Assembly: GCF_009674665.1 (NCBI RefSeq)
Contig: NZ_WKJD01000010.1
Span: 22,258 to 86,257, forward strand
Source: Agromyces kandeliae
GTDB lineage: Bacteria; Actinomycetota; Actinomycetes; Actinomycetales; Microbacteriaceae
Length of the DNA stretch: 64,000 bases
Direction: 5' to 3'
This document shows, in pieces, positions 26,216 to 36,348 of the stretch. The notes under the pieces were generated by a model that saw only the letters and a program-made list of their open reading frames with translations, was not told where the DNA came from and did not search any database. How positions within the stretch are numbered: the first letter of the stretch is position 1; every line of letters begins with the position of its first letter. Position numbers and translations under genes: made by a program.

Positions 26216-27264
26216 GCGAGTCCCAGTCCCCGACCATCGCCCGGGCCGAATCCGGCCCCGTATCGCCGGAGCCGCAGCAGCGGCGCCGGTTCACCGCGCG
26301 GAGCCTGCTGAGCGGCTCCGTCGGCCGCAACCTCGGCCTGATCCTCGCCCTCGCCGCGCTCTTCGTCGTCGGCGCGATCACCGCGGGCGACCGCTTCACG
26401 AACATCGACAACATCCTCGTGATCGTCCGCCTCGCCTCGATCATCGGCGTCATCTCGGTCGGCATGACGTTCGTCATCATCGGCGGCGGCATCGACCTGT
26501 CGGTGGGCTCGGTGATGGGCCTCGCGTCGGTCGTCGCGACGCTGTCCGCGGTCCAGGCGCTCGCCGACAACTCGACCTGGCTCGTGATGGTCTTCACCGC
26601 CCTCGCGGTCGGCCTCGCAGCCGGCTTCCTCAACGGCTTCGTCATCGCCTACGGCAAGGTCGTCGCCTTCATGGCGACGCTGGCGATGCTCGTGGCCGCG
26701 CGCGGCCTCGCCGAGATCCTGGCGAACCGGACGACCCAGGTCGTGCGGATCCCCGAGTTCATCGAGTTCATGAACATGGACCTGCTCGGCATCGACATGC
26801 TGATCTGGATCTTCGTGCTCGTCGCGGTCGCCGGCTGGATCCTCCTCAACCGCACGACGTTCGGCCGCCGGACGGTCGCGATCGGAGGCAACCGCGAGGC
26901 GGCTCGCCTCGCGGGCCTCGCGGTCCGCCGCCACACGATGTACCTGTACGCGCTGGCCGGACTGACGGCGGGCATCGCCGCGGTCATGATCCTCGGCCGC
27001 ACGACGGCGGGGACCTCGACGCACGGTCAGCTCTACGAGCTCGACGCGATCGCCGCGGTCGTGGTCGGCGGCACCCTCCTCGTCGGCGGACGCGGCACGA
27101 TCACGGGCACGGTGTTCGGCGTGCTGATCTTCGCGACGCTGACGAACGTGTTCACGCAGAACAACCTCTCGACCTCCGTGCAGGCGGTCGCGAAGGGCGT
27201 GATCATCGTGGTGGCGGTGCTCCTGCAGCAGCGGTTCGCGGGGCAGGGCTCGAAGTCCCATTAG
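26212..27264 (+). CDS. Sugar ABC transporter permease (RbsC type)
   Basis: A 350-residue inner-membrane permease with a polar 45-residue N-terminus and about eight to ten hydrophobic helices. The segment GGGIDLSVGSVMGLASV is diagnostic for the RbsC/MglC family, and the cytoplasmic loop TTFGRRTVAIGGNREAARLAGL docks the ATPase. It starts with GTG overlapping the ATPase stop (GTGA). Only one permease gene is present, which fits a homodimeric channel. The ROK gene begins 81 bp downstream in the same direction. Confidence 0.92.
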   Translation: MSESQSPTIARAESGPVSPEPQQRRRFTARSLLSGSVGRNLGLILALAALFVVGAITAGDRFTNIDNILVIVRLASIIGVISVGMTFVIIGGGIDLSVGSVMGLASVVATLSAVQALADNSTWLVMVFTALAVGLAAGFLNGFVIAYGKVVAFMATLAMLVAARGLAEILANRTTQVVRIPEFIEFMNMDLLGIDMLIWIFVLVAVAGWILLNRTTFGRRTVAIGGNREAARLAGLAVRRHTMYLYALAGLTAGIAAVMILGRTTAGTSTHGQLYELDAIAAVVVGGTLLVGGRGTITGTVFGVLIFATLTNVFTQNNLSTSVQAVAKGVIIVVAVLLQQRFAGQGSKSH

Positions 27265-27300
27265 CCGCGCCCACGCGGCGCCGGGCGTATTCCGGTGGAT

Positions 27301-27312
27301 GCATGTGCATGC
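27301..27312. promoter_or_regulatory. Palindrome upstream of ROK gene
   Basis: GCATG-TG-CATGC is a 12-bp palindrome 34 bp before the ROK start codon and could be an autoregulatory operator. Confidence 0.35.
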
Positions 27313-27345
27313 GAGTTATGTCGAAGAGTATGGGAGAATCGACGG

Positions 27346-28584
27346 ATGGTTGACGTAAGTGCGAACGCCGACGCGCGACCCCACGTGAACGCGCTGGGCT
27401 CGACCGCGATGAGCGATCTCTTCCAGATCCTGCGCGACGGTCAACCGCGCACTCGGAGCGAACTCGCCTCGATCACGGGCCTCGCCCGCACCACCGTGGC
27501 GATGCGCATCGACGCCCTCACCGACCTGGGCCTCGTGGGCCCCGTCGGCGAGGCCGCCTCGACCGGCGGGCGGCCGTCCTCGCTCTTCGCGATCACGGCG
27601 AGCGAGCGGTTCGTCGTCGGCGTCGACATCGGCGCCTCGCACATCCGGGTCGCACTGGCCGACATCACCGGCCGCATCATCGAGGAGGCCAACTCGGTCA
27701 TCGCCGTGTCGGAGGGCCCGCGCGTCGTGCTCGACGCCGTCATCGCGGTCACGCGCGAGCTCATCGAGCACTCGGGCCGGCGCACGGGCGACCTCCTCGC
27801 GATCGGCGTCGGCGTCCCCGGGCCGGTCGAGTTCAGCACCGGTCGCCCGATCAACCCGCCGATCATGCCCGGGTGGGACCGCTTCGACATCGCCGGGTGG
27901 ATCCGCCAGGAGATCGACGTTCCCGTGCTCGTCGACAACGACGTGAACATCATGGCGCTCGGCGAGCGCGAGAAGGCGTGGCCCGACACCGACCACCTGC
28001 TCTTCGTGAAGATCGCGACCGGCATCGGCGCGGGCGTCATCTCGGGCGGGTTCCTCCAGCGCGGCGCCCAGGGCACCGCGGGCGACATCGGCCACGTCTA
28101 CGTCTCGCGCGGCGCCGAGATCGCCTGCAACTGCGGCAACTTCGGATGCCTCGAGGCGCTCGCCTCGGGAAGCGCGATCGCGAGGGCGCTCACGGCTGCC
28201 GGGATCCCCGCGACGAACTCGCGCGACGTCGTCGACCTGGTGAAGAACGGCAACGTGAACGCCATCCAGGCCGTCCGGCAGGCCGGCCGCGACATCGGCG
28301 AGGTGCTCACCACCTGCCTCAGCCTGATGAACCCGTCCGTCATCGTCCTCGGCGGGTCGATGGCAGAGGCGGGCGAGCACCTCATCGCCGGCGTGCGCGA
28401 GGTCGTCTACCGTCGCTCGATGCCGCTCGCGACCGAGTCGCTGCACATCACGCTGTCGCAGACGGGCGCGGATGCCGCGGTCCTGGGCGCGAGCATGCTC
28501 GCCATCCACCACTCGCTGTCCCCCGCGAACATCGAGGCGATGATCGCCCAGTCCGCGGGCGGTGCGCTCCGCGCGGTGAAGTAG
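27346..28584 (+). CDS. ROK-family transcriptional repressor
   Basis: A 412-residue regulator with an N-terminal winged helix (TRSELASITGLARTTVAMRIDALTDLGLV) and a sugar-kinase-like ROK domain. The ROK domain shows the phosphate-binding loop GVDIGASHIRVALAD, the ExGH-like segment GDIGHVYVS and the zinc motif CNCGNFGCLEALASG. Fusion to a helix-turn-helix marks it as a NagC/XylR-type repressor rather than a kinase. It probably senses the sugar imported by the adjacent ABC system and controls it. ATG 27346 has GGGAG 9 nt upstream; an upstream in-frame start at 27295 has no ribosome-binding site. Confidence 0.9.
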   Translation: MVDVSANADARPHVNALGSTAMSDLFQILRDGQPRTRSELASITGLARTTVAMRIDALTDLGLVGPVGEAASTGGRPSSLFAITASERFVVGVDIGASHIRVALADITGRIIEEANSVIAVSEGPRVVLDAVIAVTRELIEHSGRRTGDLLAIGVGVPGPVEFSTGRPINPPIMPGWDRFDIAGWIRQEIDVPVLVDNDVNIMALGEREKAWPDTDHLLFVKIATGIGAGVISGGFLQRGAQGTAGDIGHVYVSRGAEIACNCGNFGCLEALASGSAIARALTAAGIPATNSRDVVDLVKNGNVNAIQAVRQAGRDIGEVLTTCLSLMNPSVIVLGGSMAEAGEHLIAGVREVVYRRSMPLATESLHITLSQTGADAAVLGASMLAIHHSLSPANIEAMIAQSAGGALRAVK

Positions 28585-28627
28585 CGCCGCGCGTCCGCCG
28601 CGCGCGTCGCCAGGGGGCGGCCGGGGG

Positions 28628-28642
28628 TACCGTGGTCGGGTG
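28628..28642 (+). promoter_or_regulatory. -10 box for leaderless YqaJ-type nuclease gene
   Basis: TACCGT (28628-28633) lies 6 nt before GTG 28640. Confidence 0.4.
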
Positions 28643-29365
28643 ACCGACACCCCCTTCGCGCTGTTCGACCTCGAGTCGGTCGCACCCCGCGTCGCGTCGG
28701 CGCTGCGCCAGCCGCCGCTGCCGCACGAGACCCGCGTCGTCGCCGATTCGGGCGACCGGGTGGCGTGGCTCCGAGCGCGCGCACAGGGCGTGACGGCGAC
28801 GGATGCCGCGAAGCTCGCGTCCGAGTCGTCCGTCCGCGCGGCGGCGAACGAGAAGCTCTACGACGGGCGCAGTCGCGGATTCGGCGGCAGTCGGTACACC
28901 GACCACGGCAGGGAACGCGAGCCGGTCATCGCCCGATGGGCCCGCGCCGAGCACGGCATCGCCCCGTCGAGCCTGCTCTTCCACGCCGAGTCCGACCGTC
29001 GGCACCTCGCCACGCCCGACGGGCTCAAGGTGCTCGGCGACGGCACGCTCGAGCTCTGCGAGATCAAGACCACGTCGAAGCCGTGGCGCGGCATCCCCCG
29101 CGGCTACCTCAGGCAGGTGTGGTGGCAGCAGTACGTGCTCGGCGCCGAGCGCACCCTCGTCGTGTGGGAGCAGCACGACGGCTTCGTGCCGGTCGGCGAT
29201 CCGCAGTGCCGATGGGTCGACCGCGACGAGGACCAGATCGCGCAGCTCGTGCGCCTCGCGGGCATGCTGCTCGACGCGATGCGGCCGCAGGCCGGGCGCG
29301 CCGCGGCGGCCGGCGTCGGCACGGCGCCCGACCGCTCCTTCTACCGGCCGGGTCCGCTCGCCTGA
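28640..29365 (+). CDS. YqaJ-type (lambda exonuclease-like) nuclease
   Basis: A 241-residue PD-(D/E)XK nuclease-fold protein. The family's motifs appear in order: GVTATDAAKLAS (about 50-61), YTDHGREREPVIARWA with the helix-1 Glu, ATPDGL with the catalytic Asp, ELCEIKTTSK with the E-x-K pair, and the glutamine-rich QVWWQQYVLG. Such enzymes are mostly encoded by phages with recombinases, yet no phage gene is nearby, so this looks like a chromosomal stand-alone member. Its substrate and role in repair are unknown. The GTG start has no ribosome-binding site but has TACCGT 6 nt upstream. Confidence 0.85.
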   Translation: MTDTPFALFDLESVAPRVASALRQPPLPHETRVVADSGDRVAWLRARAQGVTATDAAKLASESSVRAAANEKLYDGRSRGFGGSRYTDHGREREPVIARWARAEHGIAPSSLLFHAESDRRHLATPDGLKVLGDGTLELCEIKTTSKPWRGIPRGYLRQVWWQQYVLGAERTLVVWEQHDGFVPVGDPQCRWVDRDEDQIAQLVRLAGMLLDAMRPQAGRAAAAGVGTAPDRSFYRPGPLA

Positions 29366-29514
29366 ACCGCAACCCGGGCCGCCGCCGCGGTCGCATCCTC
29401 GGCAGTGGCGGGCACCCCGACGGTGGGCGCATCCGTTCCGCTCGAGTCCGCGGTCCCAGGCTGCCCGTTGTGCCGCAGAATGGTCGGACGGGAGGCGAGC
29501 GGACGGGGGAATCG

Positions 29515-30477
29515 ATGCGGGCTCTGGTGGTCGACGAGACGGGCGAGGGCGCGGTGTTCCGCATGGCGGACGTCCCGCAGCCGCTCCGCGTGCAGGACGA
29601 GGTGCTCGTGCGGGTGGTCGCCGCAGGCGTGAACCCCATCGATCGCAAGACCAAGCTCGGCCGCGGCGTCTCCGCCGCGATCCCGTCGTACCCGGCGATC
29701 CTCGGCCTCGACTTCGCGGGCGTCGTCGAGGAGGTCCCCTACGCCGCGCATCCCCTGAAGGTCGGCGATCGCGTCTACGGCATGGGCCGCGTCCCGCGGA
29801 TGACGGGCACCTACGCCGAGGTCGTGAGCATCCCGTCGATGTCGGTCGCGCCGATGCCGATCGGGACGGGCTTCGTCGAGGCGGCCGGGATCCCCTGCGC
29901 CGCGCTGACGGCGTGGGGTGCGGTCGTCGACGTCGCGCGCGCCCACGACGGACAGCGCATGCTGATCCACGCGGGCGCCGGCGGGGTCGGCCACTTCGCG
30001 GTCCAGCTCGCGTCGTACTTCGGTGCGCAGGTGACGGCGACGGGGTCGCCGCGCAACGCCGACTTCCTCCGCTCGCTCGGCGCGCACCGGGTCATCGACC
30101 ACACCTCGGAGCGCTTCGAGGAGGTCGCCGGCGAACAGGACGTCGTGATCGACCTCATCGGCAACGTCATCGACGACACCGGGACGCGCTCGCTCGACGT
30201 GGTCCGCCGCGGCGGACTCATCGTCAACGTGCCCACCAAGTCGTGGCCGACCATGGCAGAGGAGGCGGCTGCGCGCGGCGTCCGCGCGACCGGCTTCGTC
30301 GTCTCGCCCGACGCGCGCACGCTGTCGGTGATCTCGCGTCTGGTCGACGACGGCGCGATCCGCGTGCACGTCGACGAGGTCTTCCGGCTCGAGCAGGGCG
30401 AGACCGCCCACGCGCGCCTCGGCGGGGGCCACGTGCGCGGCAAGCTCGTGCTGCGCGTGGCCGACGATCCGACGTGA
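29515..30477 (+). CDS. Zinc-independent quinone oxidoreductase-like dehydrogenase (MDR family)
   Basis: A 320-residue medium-chain reductase with a GroES-like N-terminal half (GVNPIDRKTKLG, PAILGLDFAGVVEEV, KVGDRVYGMG) and a nucleotide-binding half (MLIHAGAGGVGHFAVQLAS). The Cys/His zinc ligands of alcohol dehydrogenases are absent, so it should be a quinone or enone reductase using NADPH. GGGGGA just upstream of ATG 29515 supports the start. It converges on the ArsR-type repressor; the two stops are 31 bp apart within an inverted repeat. Confidence 0.88.
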   Translation: MRALVVDETGEGAVFRMADVPQPLRVQDEVLVRVVAAGVNPIDRKTKLGRGVSAAIPSYPAILGLDFAGVVEEVPYAAHPLKVGDRVYGMGRVPRMTGTYAEVVSIPSMSVAPMPIGTGFVEAAGIPCAALTAWGAVVDVARAHDGQRMLIHAGAGGVGHFAVQLASYFGAQVTATGSPRNADFLRSLGAHRVIDHTSERFEEVAGEQDVVIDLIGNVIDDTGTRSLDVVRRGGLIVNVPTKSWPTMAEEAAARGVRATGFVVSPDARTLSVISRLVDDGAIRVHVDEVFRLEQGETAHARLGGGHVRGKLVLRVADDPT

Positions 30478-30512
30478 CCGGCCCCGGACGATCGGTCCAC
30501 GTGCCCGGTCAC
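30474..30512. terminator. Candidate bidirectional hairpin over two stop codons
   Basis: GTGACCGG (30474-30481) and CCGGTCAC (30505-30512) pair perfectly, covering the stop codons of both convergent genes, with a smaller inner repeat (GGAC/GTCC). The long loop lowers confidence. Confidence 0.3.
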
Positions 30513-31474
30513 GACGCGGGCACCGCACCCTCGAGCAGCGCCGAGCCCAGTGCGCTGCGCAGGTAGAGGACGCTCCGGCCGTGACGCGTGCTCACGAGCA
30601 GGCCTGCGTCCCGGAGCGCGCGCAGGTGCTGGTTCACGGCACTCGGCGTGACGCCGAAGCGGACGCCGAGTTCGGTCGACGACGCCGGGTCGCCGAGCGC
30701 CGCGAGGAGCGAGGCCCTGGTGTCGCCGAGGATGCCGGCCAGCGCAGCCGGATTCGCGACGCGCTCCGCCTCCCACAGGGCCCCCTGCCCGCGTGCCGGG
30801 TACATGAGCATGGGCGGCCCGTCGCCGACGGGCGCCGAGGCCCGTCGGGTGAACATGGTCGGCACGAGCGTGAGGCCGGTGCCCACGATCGCCTGGGTGC
30901 GGTCGCGCGGGTCGCGAAGCCGCACCCGGAGCACGTCGCCGTCGAAGTCGACCGTCGCGGTGAGCCCGTTCAGCATCGCGCCGAGCCCCTGCTGCGCGAT
31001 CTGCCGCCCGCGGTGCACGACGTCGGCCTCGAGCACCGCGCGCATGCGCGACCAGTACGGCGCGAAGCTCGCCGCCCAGAGTTCCTCGAGCGCCGCGACC
31101 ATGCGGCCGATCGCCGCCCCCGGCGGACCCGCGAGCGCGTCGGGCACGCGGCCGTGCACCGCCACGAGGTCGGCGTGGAACCGCTCGGACGGCAGGTCGC
31201 GCAGTGCGGCGAACTCGTCGTCGAGCCGGGTGAGCGGGGACGACGGTCGTGGGTTGAGGAAGTCGGGTGTCCACATGCGGTCGTCGATGAGCGCGTCGAG
31301 CGCTTCGTGGTCGAGGTCGGCGCGCGCGGCCTCGGTGCGCCGGACCCACGGCAACTGCAACGGGAACCACTCGGGCGCGTGCACGGCGCGGAGCGACAGG
31401 CCGAGCTCGCACAGCGGGGAGATGCCGAAGCGGACGGCGGCGACGTCCTGCTCGTCGAGCACGTAGCGCAACAT
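30509..31474 (-). CDS. ArsR-type winged-helix repressor with long N-terminal domain
   Basis: A 321-residue regulator. The C-terminal 70 residues form an ArsR-like helix-turn-helix (TRASLLAALGDPASSTELGVRFGVTPSAVNQHLRAL, shown here as one continuous helix-turn-helix region near residues 250-290). The N-terminal 240 residues are a helical domain seen in some actinobacterial ArsR-type proteins, of unknown ligand. A perfect palindrome (ATGTAGC/GCTACAT) overlaps its start codon, so it probably represses itself and the divergent MFS gene. TAGCGT lies 8 nt upstream of the ATG, fitting a leaderless transcript. Confidence 0.82.
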   Translation of the reverse strand: MLRYVLDEQDVAAVRFGISPLCELGLSLRAVHAPEWFPLQLPWVRRTEAARADLDHEALDALIDDRMWTPDFLNPRPSSPLTRLDDEFAALRDLPSERFHADLVAVHGRVPDALAGPPGAAIGRMVAALEELWAASFAPYWSRMRAVLEADVVHRGRQIAQQGLGAMLNGLTATVDFDGDVLRVRLRDPRDRTQAIVGTGLTLVPTMFTRRASAPVGDGPPMLMYPARGQGALWEAERVANPAALAGILGDTRASLLAALGDPASSTELGVRFGVTPSAVNQHLRALRDAGLLVSTRHGRSVLYLRSALGSALLEGAVPAS

Positions 31475-31491
31475 GTAGCACAACGCTACAT
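31473..31491. promoter_or_regulatory. Operator overlapping the ArsR-type gene's start codon
   Basis: ATGTAGC (31473-31479), ACAAC, GCTACAT (31485-31491): perfect 7-bp arms. The minus-strand -10 box TAGCGT (31488-31483) lies inside it, so a bound repressor would block transcription of its own gene. Confidence 0.6.
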
Positions 31492-31526
31492 CGATTCCTC
31501 GGCCGCGGCCCGCCTGCGACAACTGA

Positions 31527-32888
31527 GTGGTGACCACCGCTCCCGCACGACCGTCATCCGCCACCCGCCTGATGTCCTCGCTCACCGACCCGGTGCTGCG
31601 CGCTCTCGTCGTCGCGACCATGATCGGCCGCGTCGGACGCGGGATCTTCCTCACCGTCACCGTCCTGTACTTCACGTTCGTCGTCGGGCTTCCCGCGCAC
31701 GAGGTCGCGCTGGTGCTGACGCTCGCCAGCGCGGCCGGGGTGCTCTCGTCGTTCGCCGGCGGATGGCTCGCCGACCGCGTGCGGGCCCGACGACTGCTCA
31801 TCGGGCTCTCGATCGCCGACGGCGTCGGGCTCATCGCCTACGTCTTCGCCGGCGACGTCGCGACCGCCCTCGTCATCGCGGTGAGCGTCGGAGCGGTCGA
31901 GCAGGCCGCGAACTCGACACGCAGCGCCATCATCGCCCGGGCGTTCACCGGGGAGGCGCGCGTCGGCGCCCGCGCGGTGCTGCGCGCCGTCACCAACGTC
32001 TCGATCGCCGTGGGATCCGGCATCGGCGCCCTCGCCCTCGCGCTCGGCACCCCGGAGGCCTACCGCGCCACGATCGTGCTCGCCGGCGCCGCATCGCTCC
32101 TCGGCGTGACGCGACTCGTCAGGCTGCCACGCTCGGTCGACGCGCCGGCGCCGCGTGCGGCCGAGCCCGTGACCACGGCGACCGGGTCGACGGACGCCAC
32201 GGCCTCCGTCCGCGCGGAGCGCATCGCGCTGCGCGCCCACTCCCCATGGCGCGACCCCCGCTACCTGCTGCTGACGCTGCTCAGCGCGGTGTTCGGCATG
32301 CAGTTCGCCGTCACGAACGTCGGAGTGCCGCTCTGGGTGGCGCATTCCACCGAGGCGCCCACGGTCGTCGTGTCCGCCGTGCTGATCCTCAACACCACGA
32401 TCGTCGTGCTGTTCCAGGTGCCGCTCTCGCGGGGCACCCACGACCTGCGCGTCGCGGGTCGCGTCTCGGCGATCGCCGCCTGGCTGATGGCCGGCGCCTG
32501 CGTCGTCTACGCGCTCTCGGCGGGGCTGCCCGCCTGGGGCGCCGTGGCGGTCGTGCTCCTCGCGGCGCTCACCCACGCGTTCGCCGAGGTGCTCTCGCAG
32601 GCCGGCGGCTGGGGGCTCGGCTTCGAGCTCGCCGACCCCGTCCGCGCGGGCACCTACCAGGGCGTGTTCGGCATGGGCTACTCGATCGGCGCGATGTGCG
32701 CCCCGCTCGTCGTCACCGCGACCGCGCTCGAGCACGGGCTCGCCGGCTGGGCGGTGTTGGGCGCGATCTTCCTCGCCTCGGGTCTCGGCACCTGGGCCAT
32801 CGCCCGGTCCGCGGCGCGTGGCGTGGACCGGATGCCCAGTCAACCCCCAGCGACGTCGAGGGAGGCCTCGGCTAGCGTCGGACCATGA
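31527..32888 (+). CDS. MFS transporter
   Basis: A 453-residue transporter with about 12 hydrophobic helices and the motif-A-like loop GGWLADRVRARRLLIG after helix 2. The central loop (about 210-235) is Thr/Ala-rich and polar. It probably exports a compound sensed by the divergent ArsR-type repressor, whose operator lies 36 bp upstream; this link is inferred. Two adjacent GTG codons (31527, 31530) are possible starts and no ribosome-binding site is evident. The stop TGA overlaps the photolyase ATG by 4 bp (ATGA). Confidence 0.85.
   Translation: MVTTAPARPSSATRLMSSLTDPVLRALVVATMIGRVGRGIFLTVTVLYFTFVVGLPAHEVALVLTLASAAGVLSSFAGGWLADRVRARRLLIGLSIADGVGLIAYVFAGDVATALVIAVSVGAVEQAANSTRSAIIARAFTGEARVGARAVLRAVTNVSIAVGSGIGALALALGTPEAYRATIVLAGAASLLGVTRLVRLPRSVDAPAPRAAEPVTTATGSTDATASVRAERIALRAHSPWRDPRYLLLTLLSAVFGMQFAVTNVGVPLWVAHSTEAPTVVVSAVLILNTTIVVLFQVPLSRGTHDLRVAGRVSAIAAWLMAGACVVYALSAGLPAWGAVAVVLLAALTHAFAEVLSQAGGWGLGFELADPVRAGTYQGVFGMGYSIGAMCAPLVVTATALEHGLAGWAVLGAIFLASGLGTWAIARSAARGVDRMPSQPPATSREASASVGP
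32873..32887 (+). promoter_or_regulatory. -10 box inside MFS gene for photolyase
   Basis: TAGCGT (32873-32878) lies 6 nt before ATG 32885, within the end of the MFS gene. The photolyase can thus be transcribed alone as a leaderless mRNA. Confidence 0.45.
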
Positions 32889-34264
32889 CCGCCGCGCCGT
32901 CGATCGTCTGGTTCCGCGACGACCTCCGCGTGGGCGACCATCCCGCGTTGCACGCGGCGGTCGAACGCGGTGAGCCGATCGTCGCGGTCTACGTGCTCGA
33001 CGAGGAGTCGCGCGGCATCCGCCCCCTCGGCGGCGCCGCCAGATGGTGGCTGCACCACTCGCTCGCCTCGCTCGCGGACGATCTGCACGAGCGGGGCGTG
33101 CGGCTCGTGCTCCGACGCGGGGCGGCGGCGGCCGCCATCCGCACGCTCGTCGACGAGGTCGGCGCCGGCGCCGTCTTCTGGAACCGCCGCTACGGGGGCG
33201 CGGAGCGCGAGATCGACGCCCACCTGAAGTCCGGCCTCTCCGACGCCGGGCTCGAGGTGCGGAGCTTCGGCGCGTCGCTGCTGTTCGAGCCGTGGACGAT
33301 CCGAACCGGATCGGGCACGCCGTTCTCGGTCTTCACCCCGTTCTGGAAGGCGTGCCTCGCGGCCGAGGAGCCGCGGCATCCGCTGCCCGCCCCGAGCGAG
33401 CTCGACGGCTACGGCGGACCGGACGGACGGGGCGGCCCGGCCGGCGACGACCTCGACGACTGGGACCTCCTGCCCACCCGCCCCGACTGGGCGGGCGGAC
33501 TCCGCGAGACGTGGGAGCCCGGCGAACGTGCCGCGCACCGGCGCCTGCGCGCCTTCCTCGCCGACGACCTGGGCGACTACGCCACGGCGCGCGACCGACT
33601 CGACCGGGAGGCGACGAGCCGGCTCTCACCGCGCCTTCGCTGGGGCGAGCTCAGCCCGCACCAGGTCTGGCACGCGACCCGCGATCGCGCCGCGGGCACC
33701 GAGGGCGCGCGCAAGTTCCTCGCCGAGGTCGGCTGGCGCGAGTTCGCGTGGCACGTGCTCTTCCACTTCCCCGACCTCGCGACACGCAACTGGCGCGAGG
33801 AGTTCGACGCGTTCCCGTGGCCGCGACTGCACCCGACAGCGCTCACGGCGTGGGAACGCGGCCGGACGGGCGTGCCCGTCGTCGACGCCGCGATGCGCGA
33901 GCTCTGGCACACCGGGAGCATGCACAACCGCGCGCGCATGATCAGCGCGTCCTTCCTCACGAAGAACCTGCTCATCGACTGGCGGCGCGGCGAGCAGTGG
34001 TTCTGGGACACGCTGGTCGACGCCGACCACGCCTCGAACCCGTTCGGCTGGCAGTGGGTCGCGGGCTCGGGGGCGGATGCCGCGCCGTACTTCCGCGTGT
34101 TCAACCCCGAGCTGCAGCGCGCGAAGTTCGACCCCGACGACCGGTACGTCGGGCGCTGGCTGCCCGAGCTCGACTCCGACGGGTATCCCGAGCCGATCGT
34201 CGACCTGAAGGAGACGCGGGCGGCCGCACTCGCGGCGTACGAGCAAGTGAAGGCCGCGAAGTAG
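32885..34264 (+). CDS. phr: Deoxyribodipyrimidine photolyase
   Basis: A 459-residue class I CPD photolyase/cryptochrome-family protein that repairs UV pyrimidine dimers using blue light. The N-terminal antenna domain starts IVWFRDDLRVGDHPAL. The FAD-binding C-terminal half shows the conserved LSPRLRWGELSPHQVW, FLAEVGWREFAWHVLFHFP, AMRELWHTGSMHNRARMISASFLTKNLL (helix near residues 340-365), the W-D-T-L-V-D-A-D segment and PFGWQWVAGSGADAAPYFR. It overlaps the MFS stop by 4 bp but has its own -10 box 6 nt upstream of the ATG. The stop is only 3 bp from the convergent GNAT stop. Confidence 0.93.
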   Translation: MTAAPSIVWFRDDLRVGDHPALHAAVERGEPIVAVYVLDEESRGIRPLGGAARWWLHHSLASLADDLHERGVRLVLRRGAAAAAIRTLVDEVGAGAVFWNRRYGGAEREIDAHLKSGLSDAGLEVRSFGASLLFEPWTIRTGSGTPFSVFTPFWKACLAAEEPRHPLPAPSELDGYGGPDGRGGPAGDDLDDWDLLPTRPDWAGGLRETWEPGERAAHRRLRAFLADDLGDYATARDRLDREATSRLSPRLRWGELSPHQVWHATRDRAAGTEGARKFLAEVGWREFAWHVLFHFPDLATRNWREEFDAFPWPRLHPTALTAWERGRTGVPVVDAAMRELWHTGSMHNRARMISASFLTKNLLIDWRRGEQWFWDTLVDADHASNPFGWQWVAGSGADAAPYFRVFNPELQRAKFDPDDRYVGRWLPELDSDGYPEPIVDLKETRAAALAAYEQVKAAK

Positions 34265-34267
34265 CGG

Positions 34268-34864
34268 CTACCGCAGGGCGCGTTCGAGCACGTGGTCGTG
34301 CTCGATCCGGCCACCGAGGCGGAACCCCTTCGTCCCCACCACCTCGAAGCCCTGCTTCTCGTAGAAGCGGATGGCGCGGCCGTTCTCCTGGTTCACTCCG
34401 AGCCACACGACGGCGGCACCCGTCGCCGCAGCGACCGCGAGGGTCTCTGCCATGAGCGAGCCGGCGATGCCGGCCCCGTGGGCGACCGGGTGCACGTACA
34501 TCTTGCTGAGCTCGATCGCCGGACGCGTCGTGACGCTGGCCGCGGCATCCTCATCGCCCGGCACGCCGTCCTCGGCGGATACCAGCATCGACCAGCCGAC
34601 CAGTCCGCCCGTGGCGGCGACCTCCTCGGCCTCGGCGAGCGCGATGCCCGCCCCGCTCGCGCGATCGGGTTCGGCGACGAGGATCGTCCGCTCGGGGTCG
34701 GCGAGGTATTCGGCGAAGCGCACCTCGCTGAGCTCCTCGGCGATGAACCAGGCGATCGAGTCGGCCGTCGTCGACGGCGGGCACGCGAGCGGGAAGGTGA
34801 CGGCGGCCAGGCGCGCGAGGGCCTCGGCATCGCCCGCCGTCGCGGGCCGGATCGTGACGGTCAC
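34268..34864 (-). CDS. GNAT-family N-acetyltransferase
   Basis: A 198-residue acetyltransferase. The acetyl-CoA binding region reads LSKMYVHPVAHGAGIAGSLMAE, followed by WLGVNQENGRAIRFYEKQGFEVVG, the canonical motif B pattern. The substrate is unknown; such proteins acetylate amino groups of small molecules or proteins. The GTG start at 34864 lacks a ribosome-binding site and has TAGCGT 7 nt upstream, so it is probably leaderless. It converges with the photolyase with no room for a terminator between the stops. Confidence 0.87.
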   Translation of the reverse strand: MTVTIRPATAGDAEALARLAAVTFPLACPPSTTADSIAWFIAEELSEVRFAEYLADPERTILVAEPDRASGAGIALAEAEEVAATGGLVGWSMLVSAEDGVPGDEDAAASVTTRPAIELSKMYVHPVAHGAGIAGSLMAETLAVAAATGAAVVWLGVNQENGRAIRFYEKQGFEVVGTKGFRLGGRIEHDHVLERALR

Positions 34865-34877
34865 AGGCCTGACGCTA
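34862..34877 (-). promoter_or_regulatory. -10 box for leaderless GNAT gene
   Basis: Minus-strand TAGCGT (34877-34872) lies 7 nt before GTG 34864. Confidence 0.45.
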
Positions 34878-34966
34878 CCCGGGCGCTCGCGATCCGGCCA
34901 TCGATTCCGGGAGCGTCGCGTGTCGCGCCCCTGCCCGACGCGCCGACGGGGTGGCAGGATCGGCCC

Positions 34967-36340
<1,374 letters not shown>

Positions 36341-36348
36341 CATGGCGA

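Noticed and set aside
28640..29365. Prophage suggested by the YqaJ-type nuclease
   Set aside because: No integrase, recombinase, terminase or structural gene is nearby, and neighbouring genes are ordinary chromosomal genes.
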